From: Takifugu bimaculatus
Lineage: Eukaryota; Chordata; Actinopteri; Tetraodontiformes; Tetraodontidae
Direction: 5' to 3'
Assembly (NCBI GenBank): GCA_004026145.2
Contig: CP034993.1
Span: 4,666,094 to 4,730,093 of the forward strand
Length of the DNA: 64,000 nucleotides
The notes under the pieces are model-generated. The model saw only the letters and a list, made by a program, of their open reading frames with translations. It had not been told where the DNA came from and made no database searches. Positions 11,570-21,932 of the stretch are shown here, piece by piece (the first letter of the stretch is position 1; each line of letters begins with the position of its first letter). Made by a program: the position numbers and the translations under genes.

Positions 11570-13785
11570 TGGTCAACTTCAACCTCAAAGTGTTTATTGT
11601 CATATGTACAGAAGAAACAAGTTCATTGTACAACAAAATTCTTACATTGCTACCCATGAGGAATGCCAGAACAAGCATTTTAAAAAAAAGTAGTTTAACA
11701 ATAGTACAAAAATAGTGCAAGAAGAAATAGTGTAGCAGTACATTGGTTATAGCAATTGCAATACAATAAAACAAAGTACAAACTGTGCAGGAATAAACAG
11801 ATAGTATATACAAATATACAAATAATAATAATGTGCAAATGCAGTGCAGATATGTGCAAATGCGCAACAGAGGAATGTATGCAAATCTATTGTGTGTGGT
11901 AGTCCGTGGTTGTATGTCCTGTCAACTGTTCAGGAGTCTGATGGCACTTGGATAGAGGGAGTTCTTCAGCCTGGAAGTCCTGCATTTTACACTTTTGTAC
12001 CTCCCATCTGAGGGCAGAATGGTGAACAGGGGGTGGGTGGGGTCCTTCAAGATGGAGGCAGCTCTACTACGGACTCTGCGGTGGTAGATGCCCTGCAGGG
12101 AGAGCAGCGGAGTCCTGGTGATCTTCTTGGCTAGTCTTCATCACTCTTTGCAGGTGTTTGAGGTCCATCGCAGTAATGCTGCTGTATCACACAGTGATGT
12201 AGCTGGTCAGGATGCTCTCAACAATGCCGCTGTAGAAGTTGCTGAGGATTTCCTGTGACATACCAAACTTCCTCAGCCTTCTCATGAAATACAGCTGTTG
12301 TTGAGCCCGGTGTTGTCCGCGAACTTTAGGATAATGTTGTCCTTGTGGGAAGTGACACAGTTGTGGGTGAACAGGGTAGAGGATGGAGCTGAGGACACAT
12401 CCCCGAGGGGTGCCAATGTTTGTGGTGATGCTGGCTGAAGTCCTATTTCTGATCCTGACAGACTGGGGTATGCCGGTCAGAAAGTCCAGGAGGCAGTCAC
12501 AGAGGGTGGGATGCAGGTGGGGTGCAATGTCATGTTTTTTGTGGATAGTAGTGTGACAAGTGTGGACAGTTTGTGGGTGAATTTGTGACTGTGTCAAAGG
12601 CAGAGCTGTAGTCGAGTATTGTTGGATCGCAATACCTCTCGTGTGTCACTGCTAATCCACGTGTTCTTTGAATGAAGACTTCAAGAAGAAAAATGCCAAT
12701 TTCAAAATGTATTTAGCAATAGAACCAATTCAAGATACAAATATTACAGAGCTCTGGGCCAGTTCATAACCCTACAATAACAGAGTCCATTGCCAGGGCA
12801 TGAAATCTGACAACCTAACTATCCCTTGGCCCAGTCTTTTATAGAAACACAAATGCAAATTATCAATGCTCATACAGTCCAATCCAGTCCTTCTTCTTAG
12901 ATGACCTCGTCCTCTTCTTCCAGTCCCATTTGATGTTGGTGCAGTCCTTGTTCTCCATTGTCTTCCCAGATGGCCAGATCAAAGTTCACATTCTTCATGC
13001 AAATAAGCTTATTAAGCTACACCACAATGCTGTCCCATTTTACGATAGGTGTTTAACACCTCCAGCCTGACTTCCTCCTGAGATCTAAACACAGTCCTGT
13101 CAAAGAAATGTCTCTGATCTTTAATACATTTGCTAATGAGTCTACCATGCCTAACTTCTAAAGTACTTTTAAGATAAGACAGGAACATATAGTAGAACAC
13201 ATGATAACAAGATAAACACAACTCTTCAGTATCCTGATGTAGGAGTCTTTATTTTCCAGGTGGAGAAGGGAATAATTGAGGGCAGCAGCGACGGCATCTG
13301 AGGTGGACCTGTTGGGCCGGTAGGCACACTGCAGGGGGTCCGTGGTGTCCGGTATACTGCTCTGAATGTGGGTCAGCACCACTCTCTCAAAACACTTCAT
13401 AATGATTGGAGTGAGTGCTGCTGGCCTGTAGTTATTCATGCAGGTAGGTGGATTCTTCTTGGAGAGGAGGACGATGGGTGTGCTCTTGAAGCAGAGTGGA
13501 ACAATGCTCAGGCTAAAGGAAAGGTTGAAGATGGAGTTGAGAGCATCAGCCAGCTTGTTGCCACAAGCTCTGAGAGCCTGCCCAGGGACATTGTCTTGTC
13601 CATTTGCCTTGTGGGGGTTGATCTTCCTCAGGGCCCTGTTTACTTGGTCTGATGATAAGGTTGGTGGGGGGGAGGGAAGAAGTGTCCCGTGTGCGTTGCC
13701 TCTCTGTGTTGTAGCTTGAGGTCTTAAAGTGGATGTAAAAGGTGTTGAGGTTGAGGCCTGGGCTCAATCGCGAGTGCCTGTTGGC
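11570..13785 (-). mobile_element. second Rex1-like LINE copy, decayed and split by an LTR
   Basis: Minus-strand relic. 11570-12619 holds the 3' UTR and the end of the reverse transcriptase (a GTPRGCVLS motif B, and ILPSDGRYKS / PSAIRLLNS near the C-terminus). 13233-13785 holds the upstream part (NNYRPAALTPIIMKCFERVV, QCAYRPNRST). Several stops and shifts break it. Between the parts, inside the motif-A region, sits a candidate solo LTR at 12620-13228. It is more diverged from the 9120 copy than expected for a recent duplicate. Confidence 0.8.
12620..13228 (-). mobile_element. candidate solo LTR (609 bp) with 4-bp target duplication GTAT
   Basis: The insert begins TGTTGG and ends TTCA, giving TG...CA ends, and is flanked by GTAT at 12616-12619 and 13229-13232. 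It interrupts the Rex1-like reverse transcriptase so that removing the insert plus one GTAT leaves the reading frame open across the join. On the minus strand an ATAAAAG TATA-like box lies near 12840, which suggests minus orientation. No internal genes are present, as expected after LTR-LTR recombination. Reading the duplication as AGTAT (5 bp) is also possible and would shift the right end by one base. Confidence 0.65.
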
Positions 13786-14300
13786 CAAGCCAACGTCCAT
13801 GGGATGGTGAAGAAGGAGCTGAGCCAGAAGGTGAAGCTAGATCGATTTACCGGTCGATCTACCTCCCAATCCTCACCTATGGCCATCAACGTTGGGTGGT
13901 GACTGAAAGAACGAGATCGCGGATACAAGCGGCCAAAATGAGTTTCCTAAGGTTAGCCGAGCTCAACCTTAGAGATAGGGTGAGAAGCTCGGACATCCAG
14001 GAGAAGCTCGGAGTAGAACAGCTGCTTCTCCACATCGAAAGGAGTCAGCTTGGGTGGCTCGGGCACCTGGCCATGATGCCTTCCGGGCGCCTCCCTTTAG
14101 AGGTGTTCTGGACATGTCCCACCGGGAGGAGGCCTCGTGGCCGGCCCAGGACTAGGTGGAGGGATTACATCTCTCGCCTGGCTTGGGAGCAGCTGGGGGT
14201 CCCCCCGGAGGAACTGATGAAAGTGGCCGGGGAGAGGGCTGTCTGGGCATCCCTCCTGAAGCTGCTGCCCCCGCGACCCGGATCCGGATAAGCGAGAGAA
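13786..14300 (+). mobile_element. Rex3 (RTE-clade) LINE 3' end
   Basis: 5'-truncated plus-strand fragment. The frame at 13896-14291 gives the conserved Rex3 C-terminus (ERTRSRIQAAKMSFLR, HIERSQLGWLGHL, GRRPRGRPRTRWRDY, WASLLKLLPPRPGSG). Short GAAAACGAACGAAC-type sequence follows the stop. It directly joins an L2 fragment at about 14310. Confidence 0.85.
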
Positions 14301-14309
14301 AACGAACGA

Positions 14310-16335
14310 ACAAACTGACACGGCATGATGCTGAAAAGTTAATCCATGCATTTGTTACTTCCAGGCTGTACTATTGTAATTCTTTATTATCAGGGTATCC
14401 AAACAACTCTTTAAGAAGCCTCCAGGTGATCAAAAATGCCACAGCTAGAGTTCTGACAGGTACTGAGCTTCTTCACTGATAAAGTTCTAGCTATCAGAGA
14501 AAAAGCTAACCAGGCCATCTCAGGACCATCACCAGATGTGCTGACTGTGGGAACATACAGGGTCTCTAACAAGCCCTTAAATTCCTTCAGCCCTATATAT
14601 TTTTCTGAGGTGTCATCGCTAATTCAGAAATCCAAGACCACAACGTGTCTTTTAGATCCCATCCCAGCACACCTGTTGATGGATGTTTTATCAATGATAG
14701 GCAGTTCTATCCTGGACCAGATCAATTGTTCTTTAGTGACTGGTTATGTACCCCGGTTCTACAAGGTGGCAGTGATTAAGCCCTTGCTTGAAAAAACATC
14801 ACTGGATCCTGATGTGTTATGTCACAGCTGCGGGCAATCTCGCCCATGAGTCAGTTCGCCCCGCGCACCTGTTGCTAATCAGGACACTAATGAGCCCCCT
14901 TCTTAGTTCCCGGAGTTACGCCGGCTCCCTGCCAGATCATCGTTCGAGGTTCAGATGACTTTCCAGAGTTTTTCCTGTTTGTCTGCCTGCCCGGTTCCGA
15001 CCTTGGCTGTCCCTGACAGGAACCGGGATACAGTTGATCACAGCATCCTGTTACAGAGATTGGAACATATGATTGGGATTAAAGGGACAGCCCTAGACTA
15101 GTTTTGATCATATTTATCATGTAGCCCACTACTATCACAACTATGTCAGAAGGGCTTTGAGTTGACAAATTAAATGTGGGTAATATAGCTTGTCTAATGT
15201 TCTATCCTGGACCAGATCAATGGTTCTTTAGTGTCAGGTTATGTACCCCGGTCCTACAAGGTGGCAGTGATTAAGCCGTTGCTTAAAAAACCATCACTGG
15301 ATCCTGATGTCTTGGCAAATTATAGGCCAATATCCAACCTTCCTTTTATCTCTAAAGTTCTAGAGAAGGTGGTGGTGACTCAGTTACTGGAGCACCTGCA
15401 GAGGAACAGCCTGTTTCAGGCTTTAGAGCTCACCACAGCACAGAAACAGCACTTCTTAAAGTCACTAATGATCTTCTCATAGCTTCCGATCATGGACTGG
15501 TCTCTATGCTGGTTCTGCTGGACCTCAGTGCTGCTTTTGATACAGTTGATCACAGCATCCTGTTACAGAGACTGGAACATGTGATTGGGATTAAAGGGAC
15601 AGCACTAGACTGGTTTAGATCATACTTATCTGATAGATACCAGTTTGCCCATGTCCACGGCGTTCCCTCCTCATACAGTAGGGTTAGCCATGGAGTTCCT
15701 CAAGGTTCCGTACTCGGACCAATCCTCTTCACATTATACATGCTTCCCTTAGGGAACATTATTCGGCAGCATGGGATAAATTTTCATTGTTATGCTGATG
15801 ACACTCAGCTCTATTTATCCATGAAACCCGAGGAGATAGAGAAGTTAGTGAAGCTCCAGACCTGTCTTAAAGACATAAAGTCCTGGATGTCTTCAAATTT
15901 CCTCCTCCTTAACCCAGGAAAAACTGAGGTCATGGTGTTTGGTCCTGAACCTCACAGGGATAGATTAGATCACATGATCACTCTAGATGGTATCTCATTA
16001 ACATCTAGTCTCTCTGTGAGGAATCTAGGAGTAACTTTTGATCAAAATCTCTCCTTCAACTCACACATTAAATTAGTCTCTAGAAGTGCCTTTTTTCACT
16101 TGAGGAACATCTCAAAGATCAGGAAGCTACTGATGCAGCCTGATGCTGAAAAGTTAGTCCATGCATTTGTTACTTCCAGGCTGGACTACTGTAACTCCTT
16201 ATTATCAGGGTGTCCAAATAACTCTTTAAGAAGCCTCCAGTTGATCCAAAATGCTGCAGCCAGAGTTCTGACAGGTATTGACAAAAGAGATCACATAAGT
16301 CCTGTAATGGCGTCGCTTGTGTAGTTTTTCTGCTT
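14310..16335 (+). mobile_element. patchwork of L2-type LINE fragments
   Basis: Several plus-strand pieces of one L2 family in non-native order: C-terminal reverse-transcriptase sequence (14310-14465), then an upstream piece (14466-14830; LLDPIPAHLL, YKVAVIKPLL). A non-L2 segment (14832-15020), a short core piece (15021-15090), another non-L2 segment to about 15195 and a longer copy (15196-16335) follow. The longer copy holds two open frames (15231-15482; 15506-16324) with LDLSAAFDTVDH (motif A), GVPQGSVLGPILF (motif B) and CYADDTQLYLS (motif C). The frames are broken near 15480. Nested insertion and recombination explain the order better than one element. Confidence 0.8.
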
Positions 16336-16339
16336 CTCT

Positions 16340-16875
16340 CCCCCCCCCCCCCCCCCCCTATCTATTTGCAGGTATCACTGCCATCGGAGCTGCATAATGA
16401 CCGCCGGCCCCGTTGAAGTGATGGTGCATATTTTTTGTGTGTGTTTCTGTGCTCTGTGCCTCTCCTCTCCCTCTCCTCTCCTCTCCTCTCCTCTCCTCTC
16501 CTCTCCTCTCCTCTCCTCTCCTTCTCCTTTTCCTCTCCCTCTCCTCTTCTTTCCTCTCCTCTTTCCCCTCCTCCTCCTTCTCCTCTCCTCTACCTCCCCT
16601 TCACTCTACCTCTCCTCTCCTCTACCCCTCTCCTCTCCTACCTATCCTATCCTCTACCTGTCCTCCCTCCTCTCCTCTCTCTTTACCCAGCCGGCCATCA
16701 GCAGGAGGGTCCCCCTACATGAGCCTGGTCCTGCTCAAGGTTTCTTCCTGTTAAAGGGGAGTTTTTCCTTGCCACTGTTGCTTGTCTGGGGTCAGGCCCT
16801 GGGATTCTGGAAAGCGCCTTGAAACAATTTTGATTGTATAAGACGCTATATAAATAAAGATTGATTGATTGATTG
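16340..16875 (+). mobile_element. L2-type LINE 3' tail
   Basis: Continues the L2 3' UTR: poly-C tract at 16340-16358, the AGGTATCACTGCC block, (CTCCT)n at about 16460-16520, pyrimidine-rich DNA, then the shared terminal block ending in AAATAAAGATTGATTGATTG near 16875. Confidence 0.85.
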
Positions 16876-17189
16876 ATAATGTACTGTCCTGAACCACAAT
16901 GAACCATTTATTTATTTAAATAAATAAATTTATTTATTCAATTATAGTGCAACAAACAATATTTTCATTGGGGAAAAAAAATTATCACTCAAACAATCAA
17001 CTTGATCACAAGAAAATACAAGTTCAGCTTCAAAGAAAATACACTCCCAGAATAAATCAGATAACTTTTAGCCATGCATGTTCTCAAATTTTAACAACTA
17101 AATATTCTTCTTGTACATTCTCTCACCCCAGTGGATCCACACCCAACACACACATACACAGCCGGCAAAAACAAAATAACTAACCCCCT

Positions 17190-18895
17190 CTAGAAGTGCC
17201 TTTTTTCACCTGAGAAACATCGCAAAGATCAGGAAGATACGTGACATGATGCTGAAAAGTTAGTCCATGCATTTGTTATTTCCATGCTGGACTATTGTAA
17301 TTCTTTATTATCAGGGCGTCCAAACAAATTTTTGAGAAGCCTCTAGATGATCCAAAATGCTGCAGTTAGAGTTCTGACAGTTATTGTCAAAAAAGATCAC
17401 ATAACTCCTGCACAGGCATCTCTTCATTGGCTGCCCATTAAATTTAGAATAATTTTTAAAATTCTTCTTCTGACCTATAAGGTCTTCAGAGGCCTAGCTC
17501 CATCCTACCTGGAGGATCTAGTGATACCTTATCATCCCAATAGGCTGCTCCATTCTCAGAATGCTAGTTTACTTGTGGTCCACACAGTCTTAGGTAGAAC
17601 AAGGGGGCCATGCATTTAGCCACCAGGTCCCCCTGCTGTGGAACCAGCTCCCATTCCAGGTATGGGAGGCTGGCTCCCTCTCTAATTTTAAGATTAGACT
17701 TAAACCTTCCCCTTTGAAAAAGCTTATTGTCACTAATTCTGTAGTTGCAGTTACTATCCTAGACAGACATTATCATGCTTTGGGGGGTCATCTAATTATT
17801 AGGTTAACATCTTAGTTATGCTGGTATAGGCCGAGGCTGCTGGGGGTCCAGAAACATGATCACTTGTGACGTTGAAATCCTCAGAAGTGTACTCAGACAG
17901 GCTCACGACTGAAGTTCACCACAACCTGAGACCAGATGTCAAAGTTCCTTTTCTACCTTGGCCAAGGGGAGTCCCGCTCCATTACAGTCACGTCTGCTGT
18001 CGTGCTGTCTCAGAGACTCACTCTCTCCCCCAGCATTGTCTCCTTTTATTACAATACAGGCAAGGTTACATAGCAGGAAGCGTATCTTAGTTACATAGTC
18101 TGCATTAGTTACATTTTCTCACACAGGCGGGGCGAGTTTATGCTTGCTGAGTCACGTTGCTCATGTGTTGACTACACATTTTTACCACGGTACCATATCA
18201 CACATGTCCACGGCCATGTGGGTGCCAAGACTTTTTTGAATACCTTGAAGCGGTTCTCAGCATACTCAGAGGCGCCGAGGCGTGACTAGCCTAGCCTAAG
18301 CAGATATTACACATTCTTCTTTTGTCCTTCTTACTAAACATGCTCACACATAGCCACATTTAATCCTTCTCGCATTACCTACGAAACTACCCTACTTTTA
18401 TTAAAATAGCAATAACATAAAATGGAATTCGCGATATTTCACAACACTTGAAAGACCTCTGTCACCCTGCTGCGTCATGGCTTCCACTCCTCTTCGCTCC
18501 TCCCCCTTCCTCTCCTCACCAAGTAGATCAGTGATGTTATGTCTTGTGTAGCTTTTCTGTTTTTCTCCCCACCCCTCTGTATTCATCTATAGGTATCGCT
18601 GCCTTCATAGCTGTATGTTGACCTACGATGACCCACTCAACTCTACCGGCAGTTTATTATAATTAATATATTTCTATGATCTCTGTCTAGTCTCCGTTCT
18701 CTGTCTCTACCTAGCCAACCATCAGCAGGAGGGTCACCCGATATGAGCCTGGTCCTGCTAAAGGCTTCTTCCTGTTAAAGGGGAGTTTTTCCTTGCCACT
18801 GTTGCTTGTTGGGGGTCAGGCTTTGGCATTCTGTCAAGCGCCTAGAAACAATATTAATTGTAACAGACGCTATATAAATAAAGATTGATTTGATT
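17190..18895 (+). mobile_element. L2-type LINE 3' region, split by an LTR
   Basis: Reverse-transcriptase C-terminus (17190-17760; RILLTYKVFRGLAPSYLEDL), 3' UTR to 17866, an inserted LTR (17867-18446), then the rest of the 3' UTR and tail (18447-18895) ending in AAATAAAGATTGATTTGATT. Comparison with the uninterrupted copy at 20454-21275 shows what the insertion displaced. Confidence 0.8.
17867..18446 (-). mobile_element. candidate solo LTR (580 bp) with 4-bp target duplication CTTG
   Basis: The insert starts TGACGTTG, ends CACAACA, and is flanked by CTTG at 17863-17866 and 18447-18450. It lies within L2 3' UTR sequence that is continuous in the copy at 21060. A minus-strand AATAAA (plus TTTATT near 18037) suggests minus orientation. 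No internal coding region is present. It does not resemble the LTR at 12620, so a different family is likely. Confidence 0.7.
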
Positions 18896-19011
18896 AAATT
18901 TGTATACTGAGCCCATGGCTGTGGTGGGATCCACTCACAACACAGCAGTTCGAGACAATTTTAATAAACGGCTTTATTGAATACTTGAAGGTAAGAGCAC
19001 ACAAGTAATCA

Positions 19012-20453
19012 CGGGTGGACACCAGCGGTGAGGGATGCCGTCAAGCTGAAGAAGGAGTCGTATCGGGCCTTACTGGCCTGTGGGACTCCTGAGGCAGCAG
19101 ATGGGTACCGGTGTGCCAAGCGGAGTGCAGCTACGGCGGTTGCCGAGGCAAAGACTCGGGCATGGGAAGAGTTCGGTGAGGCCATGGAGAACAACTTTCG
19201 GACGGCCTCGAAAAGGTTCTGGACCGCCATCCGGCGTCTGAGGAGGGGGAAGCAGTGCACTGTCAACACTGTGTATAGTGGTGATGGTGTGCTGCTGACC
19301 TCAACTCGGGATGTTGTGGATCGGTGGAAGGAATACCTCGAGGACCTCCTAAATCCCACCAACACGCCTTCCAGTGAGGAAGTAGGGCCTGGGGACCTGG
19401 AGATGGGCTCTCGTATCTCCGGGGTTGAAGTTGCCGAGGTAGTCAAAAAACTCCTCGGTGGCAAGGCCCCGGGGATGGATGAGATCCGCCCAGAGTCCCT
19501 TAAGGCTCTGGATGTTGTAGGGCTGTCGTGGTTGACTCGACTCTGCAACATCGCGTGGACATCGGGGGCAGTGCCGCTGGATTGGCAGACCGGGGTGGTA
19601 GTCCCTCTTTTTAAGAAGGAGGACCGGAGGGTGTGTTCCAACTATAGGGGGATCACACTCCTCAGCCTCCCTGGTAAGGTCTATTCAGGGGTACTGGAGA
19701 GGAGGGTCCGCCGGATAGTCGAACCTCGGATTCAGGAGGAGCAATGTGGTTTTCGTCCTGGCCGTGGAACAGTGGACCAGCTCTACACCCTCAGCAGGGT
19801 CTTCGAGGGTGCATGGGAGTTTGCCCAACCAGTCCACATGTGTTTTGTGGACTTGGAGAAGGCATTCGACCGTGTCCCTCGGGGGGTCCTGTCGGGGGTC
19901 CTCCGAGAGTATGGGGTGTCGGGCCCGCTGATACGGGCCGCCCGTTCCCTGTACGATCGGTGCCAGAGTTTGGTCCGAATTGCTGGCAGTAAGTCGAACT
20001 CGTTTCCGGTGAGGGTTGGCCTCCGCCAGGGCTGCCCTTTGTCACCGATTCTGTTCATAATTTTTATGGACAGAATTTCTAGGTGCAGTCATGGTGTTGA
20101 GGGGATCCGGTTTGGTGACCTCAGGATCGGGTCTCTGCTTTTTGCGGATGATGTGGTCCTGTTGGCGTCATCGGCCCGTGACCTCCAACTATCACTGGAT
20201 CGGTTCGCCGCCGCATGTGAAGCGGCTGGGATGAGAATCAGCACCTCCAAATCCGAGGCCATGGTTCTCGACCGGAAAAAGGTGGAGTGCCTTCTCCGGG
20301 TAAAGGAGGAGATCCTGCCCCAAGTGGAGGAGTTTAAGTACCTTGGGGTCTTGTTCACGAGTGGGGGAAGAATGGAGCGGGAGATCGACAGGCGGATCAG
20401 TGCGGCGCCCGCAGTAATGCGGGCTCTGCACCGGTCCGTTGTGGTGAAGAGAG
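19012..20453 (+). mobile_element. Rex3 (RTE-clade) LINE, truncated at both ends
   Basis: The plus-strand body starts at TGGACACCAGCGGTGAGGGA and stops abruptly at about 20453, where L2 sequence begins. The usual Rex3 C-terminus and tail are missing. The stretches at 19583-19602 and 20027-20047 match the Rex3 PCR primer sites as I remember them, supporting the family name. Confidence 0.85.
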
Positions 20454-20464
20454 TGAAAAGTTAG
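19028..20464 (+). CDS. Rex3 reverse transcriptase, open frame truncated by fusion to L2
   Basis: Non-LTR reverse transcriptase, 478 codons open. Motifs in order: FKKEDRRVCSNYRGITLLS, CGFRPGRGTVDQLYTL, VDLEKAFDRVPRG (motif A), GLRQGCPLSPILFIIFMD (motif B), LLFADDVVLLAS (motif C), and FKYLGVLFTSGGRMEREIDR. The upstream endonuclease is absent. The last few codons are read from L2 DNA after the junction, so the native C-terminus seen at 13896-14291 is lost. The intact frame suggests recent activity before truncation. Confidence 0.85.
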   Translation: MRDAVKLKKESYRALLACGTPEAADGYRCAKRSAATAVAEAKTRAWEEFGEAMENNFRTASKRFWTAIRRLRRGKQCTVNTVYSGDGVLLTSTRDVVDRWKEYLEDLLNPTNTPSSEEVGPGDLEMGSRISGVEVAEVVKKLLGGKAPGMDEIRPESLKALDVVGLSWLTRLCNIAWTSGAVPLDWQTGVVVPLFKKEDRRVCSNYRGITLLSLPGKVYSGVLERRVRRIVEPRIQEEQCGFRPGRGTVDQLYTLSRVFEGAWEFAQPVHMCFVDLEKAFDRVPRGVLSGVLREYGVSGPLIRAARSLYDRCQSLVRIAGSKSNSFPVRVGLRQGCPLSPILFIIFMDRISRCSHGVEGIRFGDLRIGSLLFADDVVLLASSARDLQLSLDRFAAACEAAGMRISTSKSEAMVLDRKKVECLLRVKEEILPQVEEFKYLGVLFTSGGRMEREIDRRISAAPAVMRALHRSVVVKRVKS

Positions 20465-21275
20465 TCCATGCATTTGTTACTTCTAGGCTGGACTATTGTA
20501 ATTCTTTATTAACAGGGTGTCCAAACAACTCTCTAAGAAGCCTCCAGCTGATCCAAAATGCTGCAGCCAGAGTTCTGACAGGTACTGACAAAAGAGATCA
20601 CATTACTCCTGTACTGGCGTCTCTTCATTGGCTGCCCGTTAAATTTAGAATAATTTTTAAAACCCTTCTTTTGACCTACAAGGTCCTCAGAGGCCGAGTT
20701 CCATCCTACCTGGAGGAGCTAGTGACACCTTACCAGCCCAATAAACCGCTCCGCTCTCAGAATGCTGGTCTACTTGTGGTTCCCAGAGTTTCTTGGAGTA
20801 TAATGGGGGGCCGAGCATTTAGCTACCAGGCCCCCCTCCTATGGAACCAGCTCCCTGTCCAGGTACGGGAGGCTGACTCCATCGCTACTTTTAAGATGAG
20901 ACTTAAAACCTACCTCTTTGAAAAAGCTTATTGTTACTAATTGTGTAGTTCCAGTTACTATCATAGATAGACAAATTATCATACTTAGGGGGTCGTCTAA
21001 TCATTAGGTTAACATCTTAGCTGTGCTGTTATAGGCCAAGGCTGCCGGGGTTCGGAAACATGATCACCTGAGAGGCCTCTGTCACCCCCCCACTGGGTCA
21101 TGGTTTCCTCTCCTCTCCTCTCCTTTCCTCTCATCAAGCAGACTAGTTATGCTGATTTCTGTGTTTTTCTGCTCCCCCCTTCTTTATTCATTTACAGGTA
21201 TCGCCGCCTTCGGAGCTGCATGACGACCTCCGGCCCCGCTGTATAAATAGTATATTTTTGTGTGCGTCCATGTGC
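20454..21275 (+). mobile_element. L2-type LINE 3' region fused behind Rex3
   Basis: Begins inside the L2 reverse transcriptase at TGAAAAGTTAGTCCATGC and reads on through TYKVLRGRVPSYLEELV and QAPLLWNQLPVQVREADS to a stop near 20940. The 3' UTR follows, with a short CTCCT tract, and ends near 21275 before the terminal tail block. Confidence 0.8.
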
Positions 21276-21463
21276 AATTTCAAACACTAGTACTTACATT
21301 TGGATTGTTCTGGTTTAGTCATACAATAGTCAACTAAAATGAATAAAGTTGATGGTTTGTCTTTGGAAACCTGACTTAGGAATGTAAATATAATTTTCAA
21401 ACCTTCTGCTACCATTATAATGCTAAATCCAGTTATATAACAGATTATATATGGTCCATATAT

Positions 21464-21480
21464 GGCTATCTATCTATCTT

Positions 21481-21547
<67 letters not shown>
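21464..21547. repeat. (CTAT)n microsatellite
   Basis: About 20 tandem CTAT units, roughly 0.4 kb upstream of the ttr start codon. Confidence 0.95.
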
Positions 21548-21867
21548 CATGGTTTAGTCTAAATGTATTGGTGTTTAATCTAGTATTACGCTGCAGTTTC
21601 TGTTTCCAGCAAAGGGACAATGTAGAAGAGTTCATTTTTTTGAGTTTTTAGATTTATAGCCCATAAATAGTGTATCAGACCTGAATGTATGATTCCTGTG
21701 TGTTCTAAACTGATTCATTAATTGTACTTTCTCCACAAAAACACTGAACAATGTGGATTTATCTGCTGAACTCTGAGGCTGTTTTGTACATAATGAATGT
21801 ATGATATGTTCCTGGGTTATTCATTATCCAGATCCTGACGTGTGCTGTGACCGAAGAGTGCTGCTGT

Positions 21868-21872
21868 TATAA
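21868..21872 (+). promoter_or_regulatory. ttr: TATA-type box of ttr
   Basis: TATAA lies about 65 bp upstream of the ttr start codon. A start site about 30 bp downstream would give a short leader of roughly 35 bases, as usual for transthyretin genes. Confidence 0.6.
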
Positions 21873-21932
21873 GAGGCATTGGACTGTCACACTCACAAAT
21901 GAACTTGTGGCGTCCATCAGTCCGTGCTGATC

